Shown one piece after another: positions 9,309 through 17,598 of a DNA stretch of 64,000 nt; within the stretch, counting starts at the first letter, position 1, and the number at the start of each line of letters is the position of its first letter. Position numbers and translations under genes: made by a program. A model generated the notes under the pieces. The model searched no databases and had not been told where the DNA came from. It saw nothing but the letters and a program-made list of their open reading frames with translations. This DNA comes from Aequorivita aquimaris (GTDB taxonomy: Bacteria > Bacteroidota > Bacteroidia > Flavobacteriales > Flavobacteriaceae), in NCBI RefSeq assembly GCF_001573155.1, contig NZ_JRWG01000011.1:1-64000 (forward strand), given 5' to 3'.

Positions 9309-10529
9309 CTAACAAACCCTAACCTTACCCGTTACCACACTATTTATTAAACTACTTTTATACTCTTGTAGCTTGCTTATCTCTTGTTCTTTTAGGCTAA
9401 TGGCGGTTCCTATTTTAGCCGATGCCGTTTCTATATAGTTGGCGATTTCTTTTTGCTCGGAAAGTGGTGGATACGGAAATCTTTCATTTTTTATTACTCC
9501 AACAGCTATTCCTGGTTGTGCTGCTGATTGAGAAAGACGATTAAAATCAGCTACTCTAATAGTTTCACCAAGCCATAAAGTATCTTCTTCGTTTAAAGGA
9601 TAGACTACAACTGCGTGTTCTGTAGCATAAAATTTTCCTTTTGCATAATTAACGTTTCCACATAATGCTCCTTGTCTCCCAATTAAGGCATAAAATCCTT
9701 CATTAGTAAATGTTTCAGCATAAGCCCTAAATCCATTTCCACCATAAACAGGATAACCTTCCTCTTTAAAGTCATCTGACGAAATAAACTCACCGCTTTG
9801 TAGGTAACAAATAAACTTTAGAGCTTTCACCTCCCAATGCTCAGGAATCTCTCCAATCCATTCTACACCAGAGTCTTTTAGGGCAACCTTATCATTTAAA
9901 CCACGAGTGACCGCTTTGTGTATAAGGATTTGTTTGCGTTCTTTTAATAGGGCTATTTGTTGCTGTTTTATGGCAATAGCTTGGTCTATTTTGGTGGTTT
10001 TATCGTTCAGAAATTGGGCGATGGCGGATTGCTCCTCTAGAGGGGGGAATACGAACTCTGTATTTGCTATAAGGTTAAAATTTAAAGTTTGCCTCACCCC
10101 TGCACCTAAGGTTTTCATAAAGGCAACATCAAAAACATGAAGTAACCATTTATAATAATCTTTAGATAATTCAATAATATCTTGAACTATAATATAACCT
10201 GAACTTACAACAACATCTTTGTCAGATAGTGCAATTCTTAAACTAATAAGGTCATAATTTAAATTTAAAGGATTAATTAAAAACTCTCCCTTATTTAATA
10301 CTTGATAAGAACGTTTTGTAGATTCAGTTACTTTTTCATCATCCTTAAAAACTACTTTACCAAAACTAATGGAACCACAATTTAGATCAAGATTTGATGA
10401 AGCTTTCTTCTCTTTAAATATGTGTTTAAATCGTTTTAGTTCCCAATGTTCAGGAATTTCTCCCACCCATTCCACGCCTGAATCTTTATAACTTTCGTAA
10501 CGCTGTAATTGTATTTCAGTTTCTACCAT
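9309..10529 (-). CDS. hsdS: Type I R-M specificity subunit (HsdS)
   Basis: This 406-residue DNA-recognition subunit has two target-recognition domains. Each is introduced by the same motif (YKDSGVEWVGEIPEHWE near residue 14 and LKDSGVEWIGEIPEHWE near the middle), the usual two-half architecture of HsdS for a bipartite target. Conserved spacer helices follow each domain (QIALLKERKQILIHKAVTRGL and LQEYKSSLINSVVTGKV-like segments). The hsdM stop and the hsdS start overlap by one base (TAATG). Both domains look complete, so the complex should be specific. The recognition sequence cannot be read from the protein. Confidence 0.95.
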   Translation of the reverse strand: MVETEIQLQRYESYKDSGVEWVGEIPEHWELKRFKHIFKEKKASSNLDLNCGSISFGKVVFKDDEKVTESTKRSYQVLNKGEFLINPLNLNYDLISLRIALSDKDVVVSSGYIIVQDIIELSKDYYKWLLHVFDVAFMKTLGAGVRQTLNFNLIANTEFVFPPLEEQSAIAQFLNDKTTKIDQAIAIKQQQIALLKERKQILIHKAVTRGLNDKVALKDSGVEWIGEIPEHWEVKALKFICYLQSGEFISSDDFKEEGYPVYGGNGFRAYAETFTNEGFYALIGRQGALCGNVNYAKGKFYATEHAVVVYPLNEEDTLWLGETIRVADFNRLSQSAAQPGIAVGVIKNERFPYPPLSEQKEIANYIETASAKIGTAISLKEQEISKLQEYKSSLINSVVTGKVRVC

Positions 10530-12877
10530 TACGATAAGTTTAATATTTCAGCAATCAAACCATCGCTTTGACGTTCCAGTTCCATAATATCGGCAGTTAC
10601 TTCCTCAATGCTTCTCAATGGTGTATGCTTGTAGAAATATTTATTAAAGCTAATCTCGTACCCAATCTTAGTATTGTCCAGATTTATCCATGCCTCATCC
10701 ACGTGGGGCTTTACTTCCTTTAAAAAATATTCGTGAATATTTTCCTTTAAGGGTATGTTTTCGGTGTCGCGTAGGTCGCTTTCAGTTTCGTAAATTATGT
10801 ACTCCCCTTTCTTTTCTGTTGGGAAATAGCCAAAATCTGCCAATTGGTCTTCCTTGCAACCCAAATGGTGTAATAGTTTTTGAAGTTTATCGCCCGTTAG
10901 CCTTTCCTTCTTTTTAATTACTTTTTTCGCATCGGCATCATACCAGCTTACGGCATTCAATATTGCTTTTTTGTCACTGGCGCTTACCTCTTTTTTGCCT
11001 TTGAGAGCATCGCTTACCTCTTTTTCAAAATCGTTATAATTTGTAAACAGTGTGTCACCAAAAAACAATTTTTCCATATCAGAAGCCCATCTTACAAGGT
11101 TTGCATGCTTATTCCAGGTTTCCTGCTTCAATAATTTCTTTTTATTGGCTGAAGAAAGATTTAGGTCATTTTTCTCGCACCATTCCAACAGTTCCTTTTC
11201 GTGTTGCTTAATATTGCTGTAAACGCTTTCCCCAAAAGTTTCAAAGGCATACTGCATCGGCTCCTGCAAACTTTTATCATAACGCAATGTTTCTATACGC
11301 TCTGGTGTAAACTGGGCTTTTAATCGTTTTGGGCGTTCTATGGTGACTTTGTAATATCCAAAATCTTCGTTGTCAAAAACCTGTGCAGCAATTTGTTGTT
11401 CGCCATGGCTTTCCATGGCCTGCATTTCGGTATAAACCTTTACAATTTCGTCTATATGTTCTGGTGCGAACTCGCAGTTTTTGTTTCCTAAATTTTTGCG
11501 CAGTTTTCTATATAACTGTCCAGCATCAATCAGCTGTACTTTTCCTTTTCTTTGGTCGGCTTTGTTGTTGCTTAAAATCCAGATATAGGTAGTAATGCCC
11601 GTATTGTAAAAAAGATTGTTGGGCATCTGTATAATAGCTTCCAACCAATCGTTTTCAATAATATGGCGGCGTATATTGCTTTCGCCCCCGCCGGCATCAC
11701 CTGTAAAAAGGCTACTGCCATTATGCACCGAAGCAATACGGCTACCACTGGCGCTCTGGCTTAAGGGTTTCATTTTGCTAACCATTTCCATCAGGAATAG
11801 TAATTGCCCGTCTGAAGAGCGCGGGGTGGCATCAGCATCTTCTTCCACGCCCCAATAATTTTTTAGTTGTATTTTAAACCTTGGATCAATTACATCTTTA
11901 CCGTCCTTTATATATTTCTGCTCGCTGCTCCAAGATTTTCCGTAAGGCGGATTGGAGAGCATAAAGTCAAAGGTTGTTCCTGCAAATTCATCGGTTGATA
12001 AAGTAGAGCCTACACGAATGTTTGCGGGGTCATTTCCTTTTATCATCATATCACTTTTGCAGATAGCGTACGTTTCGTCGTTTATTTCCTTTCCAAAAAG
12101 ATAAACATCGCCCAAAGCTTTTATAACACCTTCTTCATCTTTAATAAAATTTTGGCTTTCGGTAAGCATTCCTCCACTACCACAGGCAGGATCATAAATG
12201 GTCATTACGGGGGGTAAATTATCTTTTATAGGATCAAAAATTATATGTGTCATTAAATCAATTACCTCTCGTGGCGTAAAGTGTTCTCCTGCTTCTTCAT
12301 TATTTTCCTCATTGAATTTTCGTATCAATTCCTCAAACACATAACCCATTCCTAAATTGGTAAGCCCTGGTAATTTTCTACCATCGGGATCTTCTTTTTC
12401 ATAAGGGGTTAAATTGATATAGGGCGATGTAAACTTTTCCAAAACATCGAGCAACACATCTTTAGTTGCCATATGCCGTACTTGGCTACGAAGTTTAAAT
12501 TTGTCTATAATTTCCTTTACGTTGGCGCTAAAACCGTTCAGATAATCTTCAAAATTGGCCTGTAAAATCTGTTGGCTGTTGGTTGCAGTATCGTGTAGCA
12601 TTTGGAGGGTCCACTTGCTGGTATTGTAAAAAACATAGTTAGAGGCTTGGCGCAAACCGTTTTCATCCCATTCGGTAAACTTGGCTTCATCGCGTTGAAA
12701 AGCTAATTCTTCCAGAACGGCTTCTTTAGTGGGTTCTAGCAAGGCATCTAATCGGCGAAGAACAACCATTGGTAAAATCACGTCACGGTACTTTCCGCGT
12801 ACGTAAACATCACGTAGGCAATCGTCAGCGATAGACCAAATGAAGGATACTAGTTTGTTGTGAGAGCTTGTATGCAT
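10529..12877 (-). CDS. hsdM: Type I R-M adenine methyltransferase subunit (HsdM)
   Basis: This 782-residue N6-adenine methyltransferase subunit protects host DNA and forms the M2S core with HsdS. The N-terminal helical domain leads into the SAM-binding motif DPACGSGGML and the catalytic motif SNPPYGKSW. The protein is longer than a classical ~500-residue HsdM because of a C-terminal extension rich in charged helices, a form I recall as common in Bacteroidota. As the first gene of the operon it would be made before the nuclease subunits, consistent with protection before restriction. A Bacteroidota -7 box lies upstream. Confidence 0.95.
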   Translation of the reverse strand: MHTSSHNKLVSFIWSIADDCLRDVYVRGKYRDVILPMVVLRRLDALLEPTKEAVLEELAFQRDEAKFTEWDENGLRQASNYVFYNTSKWTLQMLHDTATNSQQILQANFEDYLNGFSANVKEIIDKFKLRSQVRHMATKDVLLDVLEKFTSPYINLTPYEKEDPDGRKLPGLTNLGMGYVFEELIRKFNEENNEEAGEHFTPREVIDLMTHIIFDPIKDNLPPVMTIYDPACGSGGMLTESQNFIKDEEGVIKALGDVYLFGKEINDETYAICKSDMMIKGNDPANIRVGSTLSTDEFAGTTFDFMLSNPPYGKSWSSEQKYIKDGKDVIDPRFKIQLKNYWGVEEDADATPRSSDGQLLFLMEMVSKMKPLSQSASGSRIASVHNGSSLFTGDAGGGESNIRRHIIENDWLEAIIQMPNNLFYNTGITTYIWILSNNKADQRKGKVQLIDAGQLYRKLRKNLGNKNCEFAPEHIDEIVKVYTEMQAMESHGEQQIAAQVFDNEDFGYYKVTIERPKRLKAQFTPERIETLRYDKSLQEPMQYAFETFGESVYSNIKQHEKELLEWCEKNDLNLSSANKKKLLKQETWNKHANLVRWASDMEKLFFGDTLFTNYNDFEKEVSDALKGKKEVSASDKKAILNAVSWYDADAKKVIKKKERLTGDKLQKLLHHLGCKEDQLADFGYFPTEKKGEYIIYETESDLRDTENIPLKENIHEYFLKEVKPHVDEAWINLDNTKIGYEISFNKYFYKHTPLRSIEEVTADIMELERQSDGLIAEILNLS

Positions 12878-12903
12878 AAAATGGAGTTATTTTCTGTTTT
12901 CTT

Positions 12904-12945
12904 CAAATATAAAACAATATAAATCCATCCCACTACGGAATTCCG
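12904..12945 (-). promoter_or_regulatory. Promoter region of the hsd operon with palindrome
   Basis: On the minus strand TATATTTG (12911-12904) matches the -7 consensus TAnnTTTG, 27 nt before the hsdM start. A perfect palindrome CGGAATTCCG (12936-12945) lies where the -33 element would be and could be an operator. No R-M controller (C protein) gene is visible nearby. Confidence 0.45.
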
Positions 12946-13067
12946 CAACTGGAACAAATTAAAAGGGGAGAAAAGTAAAGATATTAAAATTTAAAGTACC
13001 ACAATCAAAAAATTGCCTTGTTTAAAAAGCGCCCCTACCTAAAGCAGTTTTATCTCGCGTTTAAGGT

Positions 13068-13109
13068 GGGTTTACTTCGGGTTTATTTCGGGTTTATTTC
13101 GGGTTTGGG
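13068..13109. repeat. 11-bp tandem repeat next to the corA stop
   Basis: The unit GGGTTTATTTC occurs about 3.8 times in a row (the first copy has GGGTTTACTTC) and ends directly at the corA stop codon. It is non-coding and of unknown role. Confidence 0.8.
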
Positions 13110-14198
13110 TTACAACCACTTCTTCCGCTTAAAATACCACAGCAAACCAAAAAACACCAAAATCATCGCTCCCCAAAGGTAGTAATAGCCGTATCTAAAG
13201 TGCAGTTCGGGCATATGGTCAAAATTCATCCCGTAAATCCCCGCCATAAAGGTTAAGGGAATAAAGATGGAAGCCATAATGGTAAGCACCTTCATCACCT
13301 CGTTCATTTTGTTGCTAATGGTGGTCATATACATATCCATCAGCCCCCAAATCATCTCCCGGTATATCTCAACACTTTCGTTTACTTGAATAATGTGGTC
13401 ATATAAATCACGAATGTATTTATTCGTCCGCTCTTCAATAAGTGTCGATTCAATTTTTTCCAGTCGGTTTACAACCTCACGCAAGGGCACTACAGCTTTT
13501 CTGATTCTGAGAATTTCCTTTTTCAGATCCTGTATTTCCTCTGTAATATCAGGGTCTTCCTTATCGTCAAAGAGTTTGTCCTCAAGTAGTTCTACCTTAT
13601 TGCTCAAAAATTCCACTACGGTAAAATAATTATCCACTACGGCATCCAGAATGGCAAACATCAAATAATCCGAGCCCAGCCCTCGAACCCTACCCTTTCC
13701 GTGCTCCAAGCGCTCCCGCAGATCCCCAAAAATATCGCCTTCCGCTTCCTGAAAAGTAATAACATAATCCTTGCCCACTACCATGCTTAGGTGTTCTGAA
13801 GTAAGCTGTTCGCTATCGTCGTAATGCAGCATTTTGAATACGATAAAAAAATAGTCTTCGTACTCATCAATCTTGGGCCGTTGGTTGGTGGTAACAATGT
13901 CTTCCTGTATAAGCGGGTGCAATTCAAAGTGGTTCCCCAGCGTAACAATATCATCGGTATTGCTAAGCCCGTTTACATTGATCCAAGTAATGTTTGTGGA
14001 GTCTTCGTAGTTAAAGGCTTCCTGTATGTTATTTGTCTCAAAGCGTTGAAAATGTTCCTTCGAGTAATCTATAATGTCCAGTTCCGTGACCGTAGTGGTT
14101 TTTTTTCCGGTATAGGCAACCGTACCTGGCGAAAGGTTTTTTGCTCTTTTGGGTTGTATTTTGGTGGTTTGCGGTTTCTTTCTTCTTCGTGCAGCCAT
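13110..14198 (-). CDS. corA: CorA-family magnesium/cobalt transporter
   Basis: The 362-residue product is a CorA-type divalent cation channel of the inner membrane, which works as a pentamer. A long cytosolic domain with extended helices is followed by two C-terminal membrane segments. The signature YGMNFDHMPEL sits after the first (ASIFIPLTFMAGIYGMN), and the basic tail KRKKWL ends the protein. A basic N-terminal stretch (AARRRKKPQ) precedes the domain. It lies 43 bp downstream of the his-operon scar on the same strand with no visible terminator between, so transcription from the his leader may reach it. Confidence 0.95.
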   Translation of the reverse strand: MAARRRKKPQTTKIQPKRAKNLSPGTVAYTGKKTTTVTELDIIDYSKEHFQRFETNNIQEAFNYEDSTNITWINVNGLSNTDDIVTLGNHFELHPLIQEDIVTTNQRPKIDEYEDYFFIVFKMLHYDDSEQLTSEHLSMVVGKDYVITFQEAEGDIFGDLRERLEHGKGRVRGLGSDYLMFAILDAVVDNYFTVVEFLSNKVELLEDKLFDDKEDPDITEEIQDLKKEILRIRKAVVPLREVVNRLEKIESTLIEERTNKYIRDLYDHIIQVNESVEIYREMIWGLMDMYMTTISNKMNEVMKVLTIMASIFIPLTFMAGIYGMNFDHMPELHFRYGYYYLWGAMILVFFGLLWYFKRKKWL

Positions 14199-14241
14199 AA
14201 AAAATTGATTATTTTTTTAAAGGTAGGAAAAAGTAAAAAGA

Positions 14242-14367
14242 TTATTCCAATTTATGGCGCTGCCGAAGTATTTTCTCCACATCCTGAAGCGTAAAGCCCT
14301 TTAGCAATGCCAGTGATTCGTCGAGAAATCGCCCAGATTTTTGTACTGCTATTTTTAATTTCTTCAT
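14242..14367 (-). pseudogene. hisG'-'hisIE fusion scar of a deleted histidine operon
   Basis: The 41-codon ORF starts with KLKIAVQKSGR and SLALLK, which match the N-terminus of ATP phosphoribosyltransferase HisG (E. coli has LRIAMQKSGRLSDDS). It ends with FTLQDVEKILRQRHK, which matches the C-terminus of HisIE (phosphoribosyl-ATP pyrophosphatase; the family ends in patterns like LxDVxxxLxxRH). hisG is the first and hisIE the last gene of the usual Bacteroidota his operon. This looks like one in-frame deletion of everything between, perhaps through the shared LLK-coding stretch. Neither fragment can be catalytic. The his leader and attenuator directly upstream strongly support the reading. Confidence 0.85.
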
Positions 14368-14396
14368 TATAATTTTTTCTTTTAGTTGGATTGGGG

Positions 14397-14433
14397 AAAT
14401 AAAAAAACCCGTTTGATTGCTCAAACGGGTTTT
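14397..14433 (-). terminator. his attenuator terminator hairpin
   Basis: On the minus strand AAAACCCGTTTG pairs perfectly with CAAACGGGTTTT around a 6-nt loop, and the T run continues TTTATTT. It lies between the His-rich leader peptide and the hisG start, the position of a transcription attenuator. A second hairpin upstream (14460-14466 with 14489-14495, CCATATC/GATATGG on the minus strand) overlaps the His codons and could be the 1:2 pause hairpin. I did not work out an antiterminator pairing. Confidence 0.85.
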
Positions 14434-14464
14434 CGAATATAGTCGAATTTACACAATAGCCATA

Positions 14465-14521
14465 TCACCTCGCGAGCGCGTGGAAAAGGATATGGTGATG
14501 ATGTAAAAATGAATTGTTCAT
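14465..14521 (-). CDS. hisL: Histidine operon leader peptide
   Basis: This 18-codon ORF reads MNNSFLHHHHILFHALAR and stops with TGA. Five of the 18 codons are His, four in a row, the hallmark of his leader peptides (E. coli HisL has seven in a row). Ribosome stalling at these codons when charged tRNA-His is scarce would change leader folding and prevent the terminator downstream. It is positioned correctly, 97 nt before the hisG start codon. The biosynthetic genes it once controlled are gone, so it is an orphan regulator unless it now controls corA. Confidence 0.88.
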   Translation of the reverse strand: MNNSFLHHHHILFHALAR

Positions 14522-14657
14522 AAATGTGAGGATAAATCTAAACAAAAAGATTGTTTATTAAACTGTGAATATAAAATTTAACGCTTTATTAATTTTAGGT
14601 GCAATTTCTTTACTTTCACGCAAGCAATTATAAACTGCTGAAAAACCGAGACCTTTT

Positions 14658-16388
14658 ATGCATTTAGAAACACTTGATTGGGTAATTATAGTTTCATTTT
14701 TTATCGTTTTTATCGCAATCGGCCTGCTGGTTGCCAAAAAATCGGGCAAAGACTCCAAATCATTTTTTCTCTCCAATAGAAATATGCCGTGGTGGCTGCT
14801 GGGCGTAAGTATGGTGGCTACTACGTTTGCGGCAGATACGCCCAATTTTGTCGCTGGTGTAATCCGTGAAGACGGTGTTTTTGGAAACTGGATTTGGTGG
14901 AGTTTTCTTTTAACTGGAATGCTGACCGTTTTTTTCTACGCCAAACTGTGGCGCAGAAGCGGAATAACCACAGACTTAGAGTTCTATGAATTACGCTATA
15001 GCGGAAAAAGCGCTGCTTTCTTAAGAGGATTCCGAGCCATATATCTTGGCGTTTTCTTCAACATTGTAATTATGGCAAATGTTTGCTTGGCCGCAATTAA
15101 AATTGGTCATGTAATGTTTGGGCTTTCTTCTATTGAAGTATTATTGATTGCTTCTCCGGTAGTCGTTATTTATTCGGCTTTTGGCGGATTGAAAGGGGTT
15201 TTGCTTACGGATTTTGTACAATTTATAATTGCGATGGTCGGGAGCATTTGGGCAACCATTTTCATTGTAAATATGCCAGAAATTGGCGGGATTGAGAACC
15301 TGCTCTCCACTCCTGCCGTTGCTGCAAAAACTGCAATGCTTCCCGATTTTTCAAAACCTGAGTTATTGATTCCGTTACTTATAATTCCGCTTGCCGTGCA
15401 ATGGTGGAGCGTGTGGTATCCCGGCGCCGAACCTGGTGGTGGCGGCTATATTGCACAGAGAATGCTCGCTGCAAAAGATGAAAAACACGCAACTTGGGCA
15501 ACGCTATTCTTCAACTTTGCGCATTATGCACTTCGTCCTTGGCCTTGGATTATTATTGGGTTGGCGTCTATTATTATTTATCCAAATATTGAAAGTTTGC
15601 AAGCTGCCTTTCCTAATTTGAATCCTGCCTTTGTTAAAAACGATTTATCGTATCCCGCGATGCTCACTTTTTTACCCGCTGGTTTGTTGGGAATTGTAAT
15701 TACATCGCTCATTGCTGCTTTTATGAGTACAATCTCAACACATTTAAATTGGGGAAGCTCGTATGTGGTTAATGATTTTTATGTACGTTTTCTTAGGAAA
15801 GAAGCCACAGGTAAAGAACAGGTTGCCGTTGGAAGAATTTCCACCGTTGTAATGATGCTTTTTGCTGGCATATTGGCATTTTATTTAGAAGAAGCGCGTG
15901 ATGGTTTTAACTTGCTCTTGTCTATTGGAGCTGGTACAGGTTTACTGTTTATTTTAAGATGGTTTTGGAGTAGGATCAACCCGTATAGTGAAATAGCCGC
16001 GATGCTAATTTCGTTTATAATAGCAACCTTCTTTTTTATAAATGGAAAATTGGAAACTCCAATGATTGAAATGGCAGGCCATTGGCAATTGGTTTTAAGC
16101 GTGGCGATAACAACTATTGGTTGGGTGATTGTAACTCTAATGACACAACCTTCAAATGCAGAAACATTAAACAGTTTCAACAGTCTTATTTTTGGAAAAG
16201 AATCCAAATTCAAAGGGTTTGGAATGAAAATCCTCGGGTTCTTTGCAGGTGTAGTTGGAGTTTATTGTTCTTTATTTGCTATTGGGAACTTTATTTATAG
16301 CAACATTCTTTTGGCTTTTGGTTTAACTGCAGTGGCCGTGATTTGCGGCTTGGTGATTATTAAATCTTTTCAAAAAACCGATTCGTAA
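14658..16388 (+). CDS. Sodium:solute symporter (SSS family)
   Basis: The 576-residue multi-spanning inner-membrane protein has the SSS fold: hydrophobic segments from residue 8 (WVIIVSFFIVFIAIGLLVA) through to the C-terminus, with SFFLSNRNMPWWLLGVSMVATTFA in the region following TM1. That motif is typical of Na+-coupled sugar, amino acid or carboxylate symporters. The substrate cannot be told from sequence. It is transcribed away from the his leader, and 136 bp separate the two starts. No enzyme gene that could hint at a substrate lies beside it. Confidence 0.85.
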   Translation: MHLETLDWVIIVSFFIVFIAIGLLVAKKSGKDSKSFFLSNRNMPWWLLGVSMVATTFAADTPNFVAGVIREDGVFGNWIWWSFLLTGMLTVFFYAKLWRRSGITTDLEFYELRYSGKSAAFLRGFRAIYLGVFFNIVIMANVCLAAIKIGHVMFGLSSIEVLLIASPVVVIYSAFGGLKGVLLTDFVQFIIAMVGSIWATIFIVNMPEIGGIENLLSTPAVAAKTAMLPDFSKPELLIPLLIIPLAVQWWSVWYPGAEPGGGGYIAQRMLAAKDEKHATWATLFFNFAHYALRPWPWIIIGLASIIIYPNIESLQAAFPNLNPAFVKNDLSYPAMLTFLPAGLLGIVITSLIAAFMSTISTHLNWGSSYVVNDFYVRFLRKEATGKEQVAVGRISTVVMMLFAGILAFYLEEARDGFNLLLSIGAGTGLLFILRWFWSRINPYSEIAAMLISFIIATFFFINGKLETPMIEMAGHWQLVLSVAITTIGWVIVTLMTQPSNAETLNSFNSLIFGKESKFKGFGMKILGFFAGVVGVYCSLFAIGNFIYSNILLAFGLTAVAVICGLVIIKSFQKTDS

Positions 16389-16501
16389 CTGGTACTGGAA
16401 ACATTTGTTCTATAGTTTGAAACATACGTAATATTCAAAATTGCACAATAGTCTTAATATTGCACTGAAACATGTCATTTTAGACTAAAAATTTATCGAA
16501 T

Positions 16502-16651
16502 ATGAAAACTAAAATATTATTTATCTTATTATTGTTTGTTTCAGTTTTTGTTACAAGTTGTGAGGAAGAAGATGCGAGAGAAAGTTGTGTAGAACTTGGA
16601 TGTCAGTGGTACTTACCTGCTGGAGAAGACGAGTGGATTTGTAATTGCTAA
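16502..16651 (+). CDS. Small cysteine-rich lipoprotein
   Basis: This 49-residue ORF has a clear lipoprotein signal: MKTK, a hydrophobic core (ILFILLLFVSVF), then VTSC with Cys20 as the lipidated residue, followed by acidic EEED. The mature part has four more cysteines (29, 34, 47, 49), the last in a C-terminal CNC, which suggests disulphides or metal binding. No family is recognised. It stands alone downstream of the symporter gene. The signal peptide and absence of in-frame stops support it as real despite the short length. Confidence 0.65.
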   Translation: MKTKILFILLLFVSVFVTSCEEEDARESCVELGCQWYLPAGEDEWICNC

Positions 16652-16757
16652 AACTTCAATACTTAAATATGGAAGACCAAGCATTGTTTTACCAATAGAA
16701 TATATTCCTCGAGATTTACTTTCTGTTGCAATATTACATTTGCTACTAAAAATTACA

Positions 16758-17573
16758 TCAATTATTCCCTAAAATCAAAGGCAAACCACTGTCGCCAGAA
16801 CCAACTACTACAACTTTAGCATTAGGTGATTTTGCAAGTTCAAGAGTTGCGTCAATTCCTTTATCTTGAAGGATTTTATCTGTTAATGAAGCACTTAAAA
16901 TAGCATTTGCATCCGCTTTTCCTTGGGCTTCAATTCTAACTTTTTGAGCTTCTTTATCAGCGGTTACCAGTCTAAACTCATATTCCAAAGATTCTTGTTC
17001 CTGCTTCAGTTTTCTTTCGATCGCATCTTTAATTGTTGGCGGTAGGGTTACATCACGCACCAAAATTTCATTTAATTGTACGTATTGTTTGTCAAGAATT
17101 TTTTTGGTTTCCTCAAAAATTTCTTCTTGAATTGCATCTCGCTTGGTAGAGTACAATTGTTCGGGCGTATAACGACCTACAACACTTCTTGCCGCACTTC
17201 TGATGGCTGGCTGAATAACACGTTGCAAATAATCTTCTCCTTTTTCTTGGTGTAACTTGGCAACATCACTGTAAATGGGTTGATACCAAGCAGAAGCATC
17301 CAATTTAATTTCAAGTCCGTTGCTGGATAGTACCTGCATTTTTTCACTAAGTTCTTGTTGGCGTACTTCATAAACGAAAACCTTATTCCAAGGCGCAATA
17401 ATATGAAAACCTTCGCCAAGCGGCGGTTCATCGGTAACCACACCGTTTCCAAAAGTTTGATATAGCACACCTGCGTGACCGGAGTCAATAGTAACCGAAG
17501 ATTTTGATACTAAAATTATCAGCAAAATAATTCCTACGATGACGGGTATTGTGAGTTTGGGTAATTTTTCCAT
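16758..17573 (-). CDS. Prohibitin/SPFH-domain membrane protein
   Basis: The 271-residue product has one N-terminal membrane anchor (about residues 9-26, IPVIVGIILLIILVSKSS) and an SPFH/Band-7 domain (GHAGVLYQTFG ... LGEGFHIIAPWNKVFVYEVR) followed by a helical region rich in Q, E and K. Such proteins form large rings or scaffolds in membranes and associate with proteases. The C-terminus (LPLILGNN) is typical of bacterial prohibitin homologues. It lies 25 bp downstream of the VWA-type gene and is probably co-transcribed with it. Confidence 0.9.
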   Translation of the reverse strand: MEKLPKLTIPVIVGIILLIILVSKSSVTIDSGHAGVLYQTFGNGVVTDEPPLGEGFHIIAPWNKVFVYEVRQQELSEKMQVLSSNGLEIKLDASAWYQPIYSDVAKLHQEKGEDYLQRVIQPAIRSAARSVVGRYTPEQLYSTKRDAIQEEIFEETKKILDKQYVQLNEILVRDVTLPPTIKDAIERKLKQEQESLEYEFRLVTADKEAQKVRIEAQGKADANAILSASLTDKILQDKGIDATLELAKSPNAKVVVVGSGDSGLPLILGNN

Positions 17574-17598
17574 TGTATATTTTTATATGGGTTAATTT

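Noticed and set aside
14368-14424. N-terminal extension of the his scar ORF to 14424
   Set aside because: These codons read through the attenuator loop and T run; HisG similarity starts at the ATG at 14367.
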